NCBI GenBank assembly: GCA_033807775.1
Contig: CM066327.1
Coordinates: 76,700,795-76,764,794, forward strand
Source: Saussurea involucrata
Lineage: Eukaryota > Streptophyta > Magnoliopsida > Asterales > Asteraceae
Direction: 5' to 3'
DNA: 64,000 nucleotides
Positions within the stretch are counted from its first letter, which is position 1; each line of letters starts with the position of its first letter. The notes under the pieces were generated by a model. It saw only the letters and a list, made by a program, of their open reading frames with translations. It was not told the DNA's origin and made no database searches. A program made the translations under genes and the position numbers. Shown piece by piece: positions 53,147 to 62,749 of this stretch.

Positions 53147-54116
53147 TGTTGATCCAAACCCTCAGTGATTTGATAATGACCCTCTCTTATATACTTAGTG
53201 AAAATTGTAAGTAAACAATAGGTATCAGAGTTTCTCTATCGCTGATAAGTACTAAGATCTTACAGTACCGCTGATAGGAACTCTCGCTCTTTGAATTAAA
53301 CATTCAGCGAAACTGTTCACCATAAATGCTCTGAGTCTGTTCAGTCATTATGATGATCGCTGATAAGTTAGTTGTTTACTTATGATCCCTGAAGACAAGT
53401 TTCACGTCAACAAAGGTTCTACGCTGAAGTAGAAGATCAAGCTCAAGAACCAGCGACAAGTCTCCTAATGAACTGATGCGGATCAGCGAAGACTCAGATT
53501 TGTCCACTCAACGTGAAGTATCAAGTACAAGACTTCAGCTATCGCTGAACTTTATCATTTGCTAAATAGTAAATGATAATCGCTGAATCAACGAAAGCTG
53601 ATCATGAAGTCCTCCGTACAAAGTACTTTTGTCTTAACCTCCCTTGCACGACTCCGTACGAAATGTCAGAAAAGAACCTCCGACTGTCTGAAATCGTACA
53701 ACCACTCTGATACTACACTGTTCATCCATTCGGCTACTAAGGTTGTCAACAAAGGTCAATGACATGCAACCAACCAGCTGATGACACGTGTAAAGTATAT
53801 ACTGACTTGCATTAAATGCATGCAGTATATAAAGAGATGAACTCACTTCATTTTGAAGTAACTTGCTAACTCTGGACAAGTTCAATCTCTTATCTCAAGA
53901 TAGGTTATTATTAGTAATTTCCTTATCTCTCTTAGTGCAAGAAACCTTAGTGTTCCAACTTGTTTAGATTTAGGTTTATCCTTAATCTTGTTTCCGCAAC
54001 AAGCTGTAAATTGTTAATGATTTATCAATAAACAATTTAGAAAAGTAAAATATGTGTGTTTGTATTCAATCCCCCCCCCCCCTTCTACAAACTTGTATAG
54101 GCCTTCGGGACCAACA
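53147..54116 (+). repeat. Element C 3' LTR
   Basis: A 970-bp copy of 27,270-28,236; differences include a longer poly-C run and a handful of substitutions. It is followed by TSD CAAGC. Confidence 0.95.
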
Positions 54117-54121
54117 CAAGC

Positions 54122-54206
54122 CTGATAAAGACCGAAGATTTTGAAGATTCAAGAAGCCGAAGACTGCTGTTCTCAAATGTTTAAATCTTGAATCCAAGGG
54201 GGAGAT
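54122..54206 (+). other. Element D 3' end with polypurine tract
   Basis: Remainder of D after C; it ends CCAAGGGGGAGAT before the D 3' LTR. Confidence 0.8.
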
Positions 54207-54476
54207 TGTTAGGACAAATATGTCTTCAAGATTTAATCTTGATTTATAGAGTCAAAGTCAATGTATTTTGTCTTGTGTAGAAAGTCAAAGCTAGCTTATT
54301 TCCTTAATAAGTCTTAGGGTATACAAGGCTTTGTTTAGAGTAATCTTGTAACCATTTCATAAGCTTTTGGTCATAACTCATATCTTGTAACATTGAGAGC
54401 TTATGAATCAAGATCTACTTTCTCTCTCTACTCTCTCTAGAATTTCTCTCTAATCTTGATAGATCTTGGATTAACA
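54207..54476 (+). repeat. Element D 3' LTR
   Basis: It is 270 bp, TGTTAGGACA to CTTGGATTAACA. It shows the LTR end missing from the left copy. Confidence 0.9.
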
Positions 54477-54481
54477 CAAAA

Positions 54482-55880
54482 CATTAAGATAACTATCATA
54501 ATATCCTTATATACATTACTCACGCCACATATAAGCTAATTCGTACGCTAAACAAGTTTTAACGAGATGTGCTAACACAAATATGAAAAAGATAAACCAT
54601 GCGACACCAAAATTTAAGAAACCACTCCTTCTGGTTGCCTTACGGCATAAAATAATATTTTCACAAACCCATGTGAGAAAAAATGGTCAATAAAACCCAT
54701 AAGTTAACACACATAATAATTAAAGTATGTACATTTTAAAGTTGCACTCATGCGACACAAAACGTTGTAAAACAAAACTCCATAGAACCCAATGAAGCTT
54801 AATGGCATCCAATCAATCAAATGGTGCCAAAGTTTTCATTTCCGATAATCAAATTGCATAAAGCGAGGTCATGACTAAAATGTCATAATTCCAAAAATTT
54901 CCTTTTTGTTGCAATACGGTATAAAGTAACACTTTTCAACAAAACCCATACGGAACAAAGTTCCCAATAAAACTCAAACACCAAAATAATGGAAGGTAAC
55001 TCTACATCCAAACTTTAACATATGTGGAGGAGATCCAATGTTAAAGTCATAAATCGTGGTTACTTGTCCAAGACTCTATCATTCAGATATGAATATCACA
55101 GTATCCGAGAGTAGCGTTAGACAACAACGAAAATGAAGAAAGTCTTGACAAAGTTTGCAATCACCCGCCATAAAATAATTTCATGCATGTTATAAATCAT
55201 GGTTTAAAATCTTGTGTGTGCTAAACGTCTTTCCGAGATTTTGTAATACAATCAACATGACAATTTGAATTACAAGAAACAATTAAAGTAATTTATTTTA
55301 AAAATAAATTTCGTGCATGAATTTGGTCGGCACTCAACATCTCAAAACCACACTCTTCAAATTCCTCCGATCACACTAGCGTCATCCGGACGCTCAACCA
55401 TCTTAGGGCAATAATCGAAAAGTTCATCAATTCGCCTTACAATTTATCCTCGAATAAAGTCGATTTCATAAGTTTATGGTTCTAATCCAACCAATAAATT
55501 TTGACCCGAAACGGTCCACTTAATGCAATCATCATGCTTACTGACACTCCAAGTGACAACTGCTAAAATCATCAACCTCTTCTAACGGCTACTCGCTTAA
55601 AAACTTATTCACTACCCCCAACGATCGTCACATCAAAGTAGTCCAAGTACACACATGTAACTTGTAGGTTCACCATAAACCTGGCCAGGTGCAATTATGA
55701 ACGTATTGTACATGACCATTGTTGCTACCCTTGACGTGATTACCGTTTCTAAAGACTCCATCAACATTAAAACAACATTTCTCAGAGTGCCTAATGGTGC
55801 CATTTCACTTTTACTCACTTAGAAGAACGATAGTTTGAGTCTAGGTATTCAAAATCAACACCTAATTCTCTCAAACTTAA
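54482..55880 (-). other. Element B interior, right part
   Basis: Next to the primer site, so it should be leader and gag. No frame longer than 61 codons and no gag motif is visible, consistent with decay or a non-coding interior. Confidence 0.55.
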
Positions 55881-55895
55881 GCTCTGATACCAACT
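55881..55895 (-). promoter_or_regulatory. Element B primer-binding site
   Basis: On the minus strand AGTTGGTATCAGAGC adjoins the right LTR. It shows that B is transcribed leftward. Confidence 0.88.
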
Positions 55896-58543
55896 TGTAA
55901 CGCCCTCAAAACTGGAAAGAGAAACTAAACAAAACTTCGATAAAATAATCAAATAAGAATAAAATCCCTTCTACAAACCATCATTGGAAATACCTCAAAA
56001 ATAAAAACAAAATAACTTCAACATCCCACAAGCTAAGTCATACGCCAAGACTACAAAGGTCGGGTGTTACTTAATCCAATACAAGGTTGCTATTCCCAAA
56101 GTGCGGAAGAGTTCACCATGCCACTTACTCCTTGATCGCACTACTAGCTCCCCACTATTCATAGTGTCAATAGAACTACTCCCAGCCGGAATCTATTGCA
56201 CATGCCGACAAATAAAAAGGTTAGGCTAACGCCTAGTGAGTTCAAGAGTTTTCAACCTGATTAAAATAGTTCGTTAACAAAGGAGTACAACTCAAAATCA
56301 TGATTTTCCAAAAAGGGTTATATTTAAGTATGTGAATAACTTACTTTTCCCAACGCACACAAAACTCGTGCCCAAAGCTCCAAAATGAAACATTTCTCAA
56401 CAACGGATTTAAATCCAAAATCTCACTTAAGAATGAGTAAATATTAAATTTCCAAATAAGGTATACTTGAATAAAACTCTATTATTCGACACGCCCCAAC
56501 AAGGAGGAGGAATAATACACCACCCATAAAATCATGGAAGACAATCCATACACATATAATACGTTTTCGAAAGCATGTGACCGACTCAACACCACACGCA
56601 AAGCGTAAATATAAATAAAGTCCAAATACAAAAGCATGAGAGTAATCATTCAAGAAAACCTTAATATACGTGGAGGGGTTCCAATATTAAAGTCAATACT
56701 TGTAATTACTCGCACAAGCCTCAATGGTAATTAAAACATGCATGTCACAACATTCAATATAATATTGACAACAACGGGGGAGACCATTATCCATTGAGGG
56801 TGGAGGGAACACATATGTATGCCACCCGTACAATGTTATTCGTATAACACTTGTTGACTATATGTCCAAGTCTTCCTACGATTCCTCGACAAGTTTCACC
56901 TCAAGAGATAGTTGACCTTAGTGTCCATCCCCAGGACTTCCACCACAAGGCTTGCCACACTGCAGGACTACCTCCAAGGCAATACCTCAGCGGCGAAGGT
57001 CCTAGTACTCACCTCCAAGGTAGCACTTCTAGACTCAACCTTCCTAGTGTCCACTTGGAAAGTTTAAGGTCATAAATATGGGTCCCGGAGTCCAACCCCG
57101 CAATACCCATGAGACTCCATAAACAAGACCGACTTATATGCCTATGCATCCAATGCATTATAGTCTGACAATTACATGACCCACAAAAGAATGTCCAACA
57201 TCTTTAACACATGTAATCAATTAATAATTATGACTCAAACACATATAATCTCAAACTCAACATAGAGTGTTTACCTTGGACCAAAGTCCTCAAGACTCAC
57301 TTGAGTCGAATATGAACCAAAGGCTCAACAATACAATTGACCAATAATAAAAACCACTAATACGATAAAATGCATTTAAATATCATATAGGCAAATACAT
57401 ACCTCCAAGATACGATAAATCCATAATCCCATCATATATTCGGTCAAATCATTTTCCACATAAGTCACAACCATATATGTATACAAATGACCCGTAACAG
57501 TAAATATGCATTTTCCATCAACACTAAAGTGTCTTTTCATCAACGACCCCCATTTATACAAAAACCTTCAAAACATTTTTTCTTGAGATATAATTATCAA
57601 ATTACTCAAAAATCTCAATGTGGGTGTTTTATTATATTTTCAAGGTTAAACACTTCAAATAGTCAAAACTCACCAAATGACTCAACCATAGAGAAGTTTC
57701 ATGAAAAACACATAAACACTTGAAAATAGACATTTTTGGCATGTACAACGTTTTCACAAATCAACTTGAACTCACCTTGCTAGATTTAGGCTAAATCTAG
57801 ATTTTCCCCAAACGTAAGCTCCTTTGAAGAAACATGAATCTTCAAGCCCAATCTTCTAAAAACTTAAATCCACTAGTCTCTAACCATAAATATTTATCCC
57901 CAAACACTTAGAATCGTTTCCCTCAACATAAAACATCAAAATCACCAAGAATACCAAAACCCTAATCTCTTAGATGAAGAAAAGAGAAGATTACTTCAAC
58001 CACAACTTGGATCCACCAACAAAACACTTCTAGGTTTACTAAAGATAAAAGTTTGATAAGTAAAGATGACTTACTAGTGGGTATTTGAAGAAAACCCTAG
58101 GTTAGCTCAACAATGGTGGAAAGTGGTGAAGAAGATAAAGATGTTGAAGCTTGAAACCTTTAAAACTTGATTCCACAAACCCACCTTAGCATTCTTGAGG
58201 GAGAAGGGAGGTGGAAGAGAAATAATGGTGGGTTTAGGGTTTCTTGGAGAAGATGTCGGATTAGAAAGAGAGGGAGGTCTGATATTGGTTTTGAAATAAA
58301 GTAGGAATGTAGTGATAAGGTCTTATAAGAAAAAAGGAACAAAAAACCGTCAGGCGTCATGCGGACGTCCGGCTGTAAAGCGATGCGGACGTTCGGCGAT
58401 GATCTGACTAGAACCCCCAACATCTCTGATGCTTCCGCAGAAACCCTGCGGACATCCAGCTAGGCACAGATGTCTGGCCTCAGCCTTATGCGGACGCCCG
58501 CTTGCCTAAAAAAATCTAAATGCCGGAAATTTGGGGTGTTACA
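55896..58543 (-). repeat. Element B 5' LTR (right), complete
   Basis: A 2,648-bp uninterrupted copy, TGTAACGCCC to GGGTGTTACA. It is the reference that reveals the three insertions in the left copy. Confidence 0.93.
58340..58510 (-). repeat. ATGCGGACGTCC repeats at the U3 end of the B LTR
   Basis: About five copies of TGCGGACRTCC, with a GGACGTCC palindrome core, within 170 bp; the same block lies at about 21,345-21,505. In B's orientation this is the upstream (U3) end. Confidence 0.8.
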
Positions 58544-58548
58544 CCGAA

Positions 58549-58865
58549 GGACATGAGTTGTTCCTTAAATCGATGCATGGATCAACAGTTCCACAAGCCG
58601 CCTTTATTGTTCACCAACACCGTGGCCCCGATCATTCCTCAAACTCTGGTTCCTATTCCGGCGGGCGTGGTGGTAACGTTAACAGCCGCAGTGGTTTTTC
58701 GAGAGGTCGTGGTCGTGGTCACCGGCACCTGATTGCCAGTTATGCCGCAAGGATGGTCATTATACAAATCAATGTCTAAATGTTTCCTCCTTTGCCACTC
58801 GGACTCCATCTATTGATGCCAATCTTGCAACTGCTTTTCACTCCTAATGTCACATCACCAATGAC
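58549..58865 (+). pseudogene. gag: Element O gag, C-terminal part
   Basis: It resumes gag after B with HELFLKSMHGSTVPQAAF, a Gly/Arg/Ser-rich stretch (GRGRGHRH) and, in a shifted frame, the Cys/His residues of the zinc knuckle with the KDGH-like core. At least one frameshift lies near 58,730. It leads into the protease region. Confidence 0.75.
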
Positions 58866-59090
58866 TCTCCCGGCTGGTATGTTTACATCGGGGCCACCGC
58901 ACATAGGACACCTTCCATCGCTACTCTTGATTCGGCTAAATCGTATTTCGGTAAAGATCATGTCGCCTTTGGTAACGGTAACACTCTTCCTATCTTTCAC
59001 ATTGGTCACTCCTCTTTTTCAAATAATCTTCATCTTCGTGATGTTCTTGTCGTTCCACATATCACAAAAAATCTTCTTTCCATTAGTAAA
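58866..59090 (+). pseudogene. pol: Element O protease region
   Basis: In one frame the sequence reads like a copia protease: GWYVYIGATAH, then LLSISKLT at the end. The catalytic D-[S/T]-G-A is replaced by Y-I-G-A, so the active-site Asp is lost. The frame of the short ORF at 58,780-59,094 is a shadow. Confidence 0.7.
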
Positions 59091-59780
59091 TTGACCAAAG
59101 ATCATCCGTTTGACAATATATTTTCTGATTCCTTTTTTATTATTCAGAACCGTCTCACCAAAAACACTCTAGCTCGGGGTCGGGTTGATCGTAGTCTTTA
59201 TATTCTCGAGCAAGGACAAAAGGCGTTTTTCGCAAACCTCTCATCTAGCCGACTCCAAGCCTCTTTCGAGCTTTGGCACTCTTGTTTGGGACATGTTTCA
59301 TTCGATGTTATTTCCTTTTTAGCTAAATTAGGACATTTGTCGGCTACTTCGCCTTTACCAAAGCTTCATCATTGTTCTTCATGTCAACTATCTAAAAGTA
59401 AAGGTTTGCCATTTGAATTAAATTCTAAACGTTCTTTACGTGTTTTGGATCACATTTATTGTGATTTATGGGGGCCTTCTCCTGTTATGTCTACTAATGG
59501 TTACCGTTGTTACATTATTTTCATGGTGATTTTTCTCGTTTTACTTGGTTTTACCCACTAAAAACCAAATCTGAAGTTGCTACCTTTTTATCGACTTTCT
59601 TGAGTTTTGTCCAAACCCAATTTTCTTGTAAAGTCAAAGCCTTCGAAAGCGACGGTTGTACGGAGTTCCTCAATAACAAAATACGTACGCTCTTTATTGA
59701 AACGGGACTCACCACCGTCTCTCATGGCCGTATACTCCTCAACAAAATGGACGGGTCAAACGTAAACACCGCCATATAAC
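59091..59780 (+). pseudogene. pol: Element O integrase
   Basis: The frame 59,091-59,561 carries the zinc-binding LWHSCLGHVSF...CSSCQLSKSK and the core start LDHIYCDLWGP. Near 59,520 the frame shifts; the continuation has DFSRFTWFYPLKTKSEV and FESDGCTEF (second catalytic Asp). A further shift near 59,740 precedes the TPQQNGR-like motif. The rest of integrase to about 60,010 is recognisable but contains stops (for example after LPFKVL). Confidence 0.8.
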
Positions 59781-60013
59781 CGAAATGGGTCTTGCCATGC
59801 TCTTTAATGCCCATGCTCCGGCCTCCTTTTGGGTTGTTGCATTCACATACGCCACCTATATTGTGAATCGCTTACCCTTTAAAGTTCTTTAACATAAAAG
59901 CCCATTCGAGATGTTGTTTGGCTCTTCGCCTAACTATGACACCTTTCGCACGTTCGGGTGTCGGGTGTTTCCTTACCCTCATGATTATTCACCACACAAG
60001 CTAGAACCATAGA

Positions 60014-60460
60014 GTGTCTCTTGTGTCTTTATTGGTTACAATCTCATTACAAAGGCTACCGGTGTCTGGATCCATCTACCTCACGTATTTATACGACTCG
60101 CCATCAACGTTTCCCTTTACGGGAAAAACAAATAAAGTAGATTCGGCCTCCTTGGTTTTTTTCAGCTATTGTGAGCCACACGCGTCCACATCGCCGCCTA
60201 CCGACTCACCACCATGCAACACCACCATGTCTCCGCTGACTGTTTCATCGCCTACCACGCCGTGCGCGATCTGCGACCATCAGCCCCTCCACACTGCTAA
60301 CCCGCCTTTTCCGCAGCCGCCATTGCCTACCGCCAAGCAGCCCATTAACGCTGCTCCCTCCCCTCCACAGCCGCCACCCGTGACCCACGAAGCACCACCG
60401 CCAACTCCTTTCGGTCATCCCATGACTACTCGTGCAAAAGCAGGTATTTTCAAGCCTTGA
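60014..60460 (+). pseudogene. pol: Element O integrase-RT linker
   Basis: A Pro/Ser/Thr-rich region with degenerate motifs, ending HPMTTRAKAGIFKP, the normal copia linker just before RT. The TGA at 60,458-60,460 breaks it. Confidence 0.7.
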
Positions 60461-61528
60461 TACATCGCCGACGTTACTAAACTTCAATCCAATGCACTTC
60501 ACCAAGCTCTTTTTTCTGGCAATGAGCCGAAGGGTTTCAAGTCTGTTGCCAAACACTCCGGGTGGCTCGCGGCTATGAATGAAGAAATGCAAGATTTGTA
60601 ATCAAACAACACTTAGGTTCTTGTTCCTCGCCCCACGGCATCGAATGTTGTTGGTTCCAAATGGGTTTTACGGACAAAATATCATTCCAATGGCACCATT
60701 GACCGACTAAAGGCACGCCTTGTTGCTCACGGATTCACTCAAATTCCCGACCGTGATTACTCTCTTACCTTTAGTCCGGTTGTCAAAGCCTCTACGGTTC
60801 AAATTGTTCTCTCCCTTGCCGTTCTAAACATGTGGCCTCTACATCAGCTGGACGTTAAAAACGCCTTTCTAAATGGGCATTTTACCAAAACCATCTTCAT
60901 TAAGCAATCACCGGGTTTCATAGATTCCCGTTTTCCCGATCATGTGTGTCAACTAAAGAAGGCCCTATATGGGTTAAAGCAAGCCCCGCGGGCTTAGTTT
61001 CAACGGCGTAGCACCTTTCTCATCCATTTTATTTTTTACCATCTCGTATATGTTGATGATCTCATTCTCACAGGTAACCATTCGGAGACTATACAACGTT
61101 TTATTGCTTCGCTCAATAAGGAGTTTGCCATTAAATACTTGGGTCGTCTAAGCTATTTCCTTGGCCTCGAGGTAACATACGTTGATGGAGGCTTATTTTT
61201 TAGCCAAGCGAAATATGTTCTTACACGTGCTCGCTTACTTGAAGTCAAGCCCATGGTCATGCCTCTCTCTCCCACCGATGCTCTTTACAGTCAGGGAGTT
61301 CCTTTTGACGACCCTACAACATACAGTTCGCTTATTGGTGCACTTCAATATCTCACCATTACAAGACCAGACCTGTCATATGCTGTCAACCAAGTGAGTC
61401 AATTTCTTCATGATCCTACAAATGATAATTTTCAGACCGTAAAGAATTCTTCGTTACGTAAAAGGCACAGTCTCATATGGTATTTCCTTTCGGCACTCAC
61501 CCGCTCCATCACTACTTGGCTACTCTGA
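60461..61528 (+). pseudogene. pol: Element O reverse transcriptase
   Basis: Visible blocks in order: KWVLRTKYHSNGTIDRLKAR, FSPVVKASTVQIVLSLA, HQLDVKNAFLNGHF, LKKALYGLKQAPRA, catalytic YVDDLILTG (about 61,050), LSYFLGLEV, LIGALQYLTITRPDLSYAV. A stop replaces the Trp after QAPRA, about 20 residues are deleted before the catalytic block, and a stop interrupts the start. These blocks are of the Ale/Ivana group type. Non-functional. Confidence 0.85.
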
Positions 61529-62014
61529 TCCTGATTGGGCTCGCTGCCTCGAGACTAGACGGTCCACATATGGGTATTCTATTTTTCTTGGAGCAACCTT
61601 GTTTCCTAGAGTGCAAAGAAACAACCTACGGTTTCCCGATCGAGTTGTGAATCGAAATATTGCACTATGGCCAACACTATCGCCGAAATTGTATCTGTCA
61701 CTCATCTTCTTCATGAGCTTCATGTCCTACCTCTGGATCGCCTTACTATTCTCTGCGACAACCGTAGTGCTCTCTTTCTCAGTCAGAATCCTGTATCTCA
61801 TAAACGGGCTAAGCATATTGACCTTGATTATCACTTTGTCCGTGAGCTCGTTACGTCTGGAAAGCTTTACACTTGCTTCGTTCCTACCAAGCTTCAACTG
61901 GCAGATATTTTCACAAAGAGCCTTCCACGATTCGAGCATTTTCGCTCAAAACTATGTGTCGGTCCTCCGCCAATTCGCTTGAAGGCGGTATTAAGAATAT
62001 CTCATAAATTATGA
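61529..62014 (+). pseudogene. pol: Element O RNase H
   Basis: Motifs YSDPDWARC, STYGYSIFLGA, CDNRSALFLSQNPVSHKRAK and HIDLDYHFVREL, ending with ADIFTKSLP, identify the copia RNase H. A frameshifted, partly deleted stretch lies at about 61,600-61,670. The frame reaches into the 3' LTR, and the polypurine tract GAAGGCGG (61,981-61,988) overlaps its end. Confidence 0.8.
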
Positions 62015-62150
62015 TAGAGATGTTCTATTGCTATAGTTAAGGATAATTCTCTTATTATTGTTATCCTTTCCATATTTTTTGTCCACTCTTGTATTATATA
62101 TACTCAGTAAATTATCAACCAAAGCATGGTGAATTTTATGAAACCCTACA
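61989..62150 (+). repeat. Element O 3' LTR
   Basis: 162 bp, same length as the 5' LTR, followed by TSD CTAAG (62,151-62,155). Confidence 0.92.
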
Positions 62151-62155
62151 CTAAG

Positions 62156-62365
62156 TAAGGTTAATCAACTTTGATATTTTTTCATGGTTTTATTAATGAT
62201 CCTTTTAATAAAATATTATTGATTAAATAACTGTTAAATAAAATATAGTTCAAAAAGAGATCATAAAAAAACATCTTATAAGATCCTCCTAAAAATATTT
62301 TATAAAATTATATATGCTTTTCAGATTTTACGAACAAATCATATATAGTTAAGACAACATACTTA
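62156..62365. other. AT-rich spacer
   Basis: I see nothing in it beyond AT-rich sequence. Confidence 0.5.
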
Positions 62366-62749
62366 GGGGTGTTTGGGATTGTTTATTTAAATGGCTTATT
62401 AACTCATTCTGGTACCTGTAATAAAAAAAAAATTAGTGTTTGCAAGGGAAAAATAAATAAATGCTTATACCGGTTTAGCACCGTAGTAAGGAGTTTTTGA
62501 TAAGTCACCCAATTCTAACTTATTAACTTATTTGAAACAACTTATCAGTTTTTCTTATATGGTGTCAAACCGGAGTTTTATAAAAAGTGTTTGGATTACG
62601 TTATGGCGGTACCAAAACGTAATAGGTTGATAAGTTATTTTTTAGGGAGTGTTTGGGATTACTAAAAATCCCTTATTACCGGCACCATGCAGGAATAAGT
62701 TAATATAAGTCACTTCATTATAACTTATTAACTTATTTGAAGCAACCAC
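62366..62749. repeat. MITE-like duplicated segment
   Basis: GGGTGTTTGGGATT at about 62,367 recurs as GAGTGTTTGGGATT at about 62,647. The block AACTTATTAACTTATTTGAA recurs at about 62,517 and 62,724. The two arms are diverged tandem copies about 210-280 bp apart, of a style common in plant hAT-type MITEs. No TSD established. Confidence 0.5.

Larger units (their letters stand above)
27270..54116 (+). mobile_element. Element C: full-length SIRE-like Ty1/copia element with 3' extra ORF
   Basis: LTRs of 967 bp (27,270-28,236) and 970 bp (53,147-54,116) are flanked by the perfect TSD CAAGC (27,265-27,269 and 54,117-54,121). The element is about 13 kb without the insertion E. It holds gag with two zinc knuckles, pol, a long spacer and a large extra ORF before the polypurine tract, as in SIRE/Maximus elements. 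By eye the LTRs differ at roughly nine positions. Damage: frameshift in gag, E inserted in integrase, stop and frameshift in the 3' ORF. Confidence 0.92.
23730..54476 (+). mobile_element. Element D: pol-less SIRE-like Ty1/copia element, rearranged
   Basis: LTR copies lie at 23,730-23,980 (incomplete) and 54,207-54,476. Flanks CAAAT and CAAAA are near-matching TSDs. Without C the element is about 3.9 kb. The 5' part is rearranged into an inverted structure. It keeps a gag-tail ORF, then repeats and several GGGGGAG tracts. Protease, integrase, RT and RNase H are absent. Element C is inserted near its 3' end. Confidence 0.8.
8108..58543 (-). mobile_element. Element B: large Ty3/gypsy-like element without recognisable genes, minus strand
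   Basis: It has long LTRs starting TGTAAC and ending GTTACA, with near-matching TSDs TCGAA (8,103-8,107) and CCGAA (58,544-58,548). The primer site lies next to the right LTR, so transcription runs leftward. Excluding later insertions it is about 8.9 kb: LTRs of about 2.65 kb and an interior of about 3.6 kb. The interior has no recognisable gag or pol frames, so B is a LARD-like or heavily decayed relative of chromoviruses (Tekay type), judged only from LTR termini and primer site. It carries insertions A, F and S in its left LTR and D in its interior. Confidence 0.8.
7253..62150 (+). mobile_element. Element O: old Ty1/copia retrotransposon, host of the whole nest
   Basis: Two 162-bp LTRs in direct orientation flank it, with a perfect TSD CTAAG at 7,248-7,252 and 62,151-62,155. 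Without the insertion the element is about 4.5 kb, normal for a small copia element. Gag is cut at 8,107 and resumes at 58,549. By eye the LTRs differ at about 9 of 162 positions, so this is the oldest dated element of the nest. All genes carry stops, frameshifts or deletions. Confidence 0.9.
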
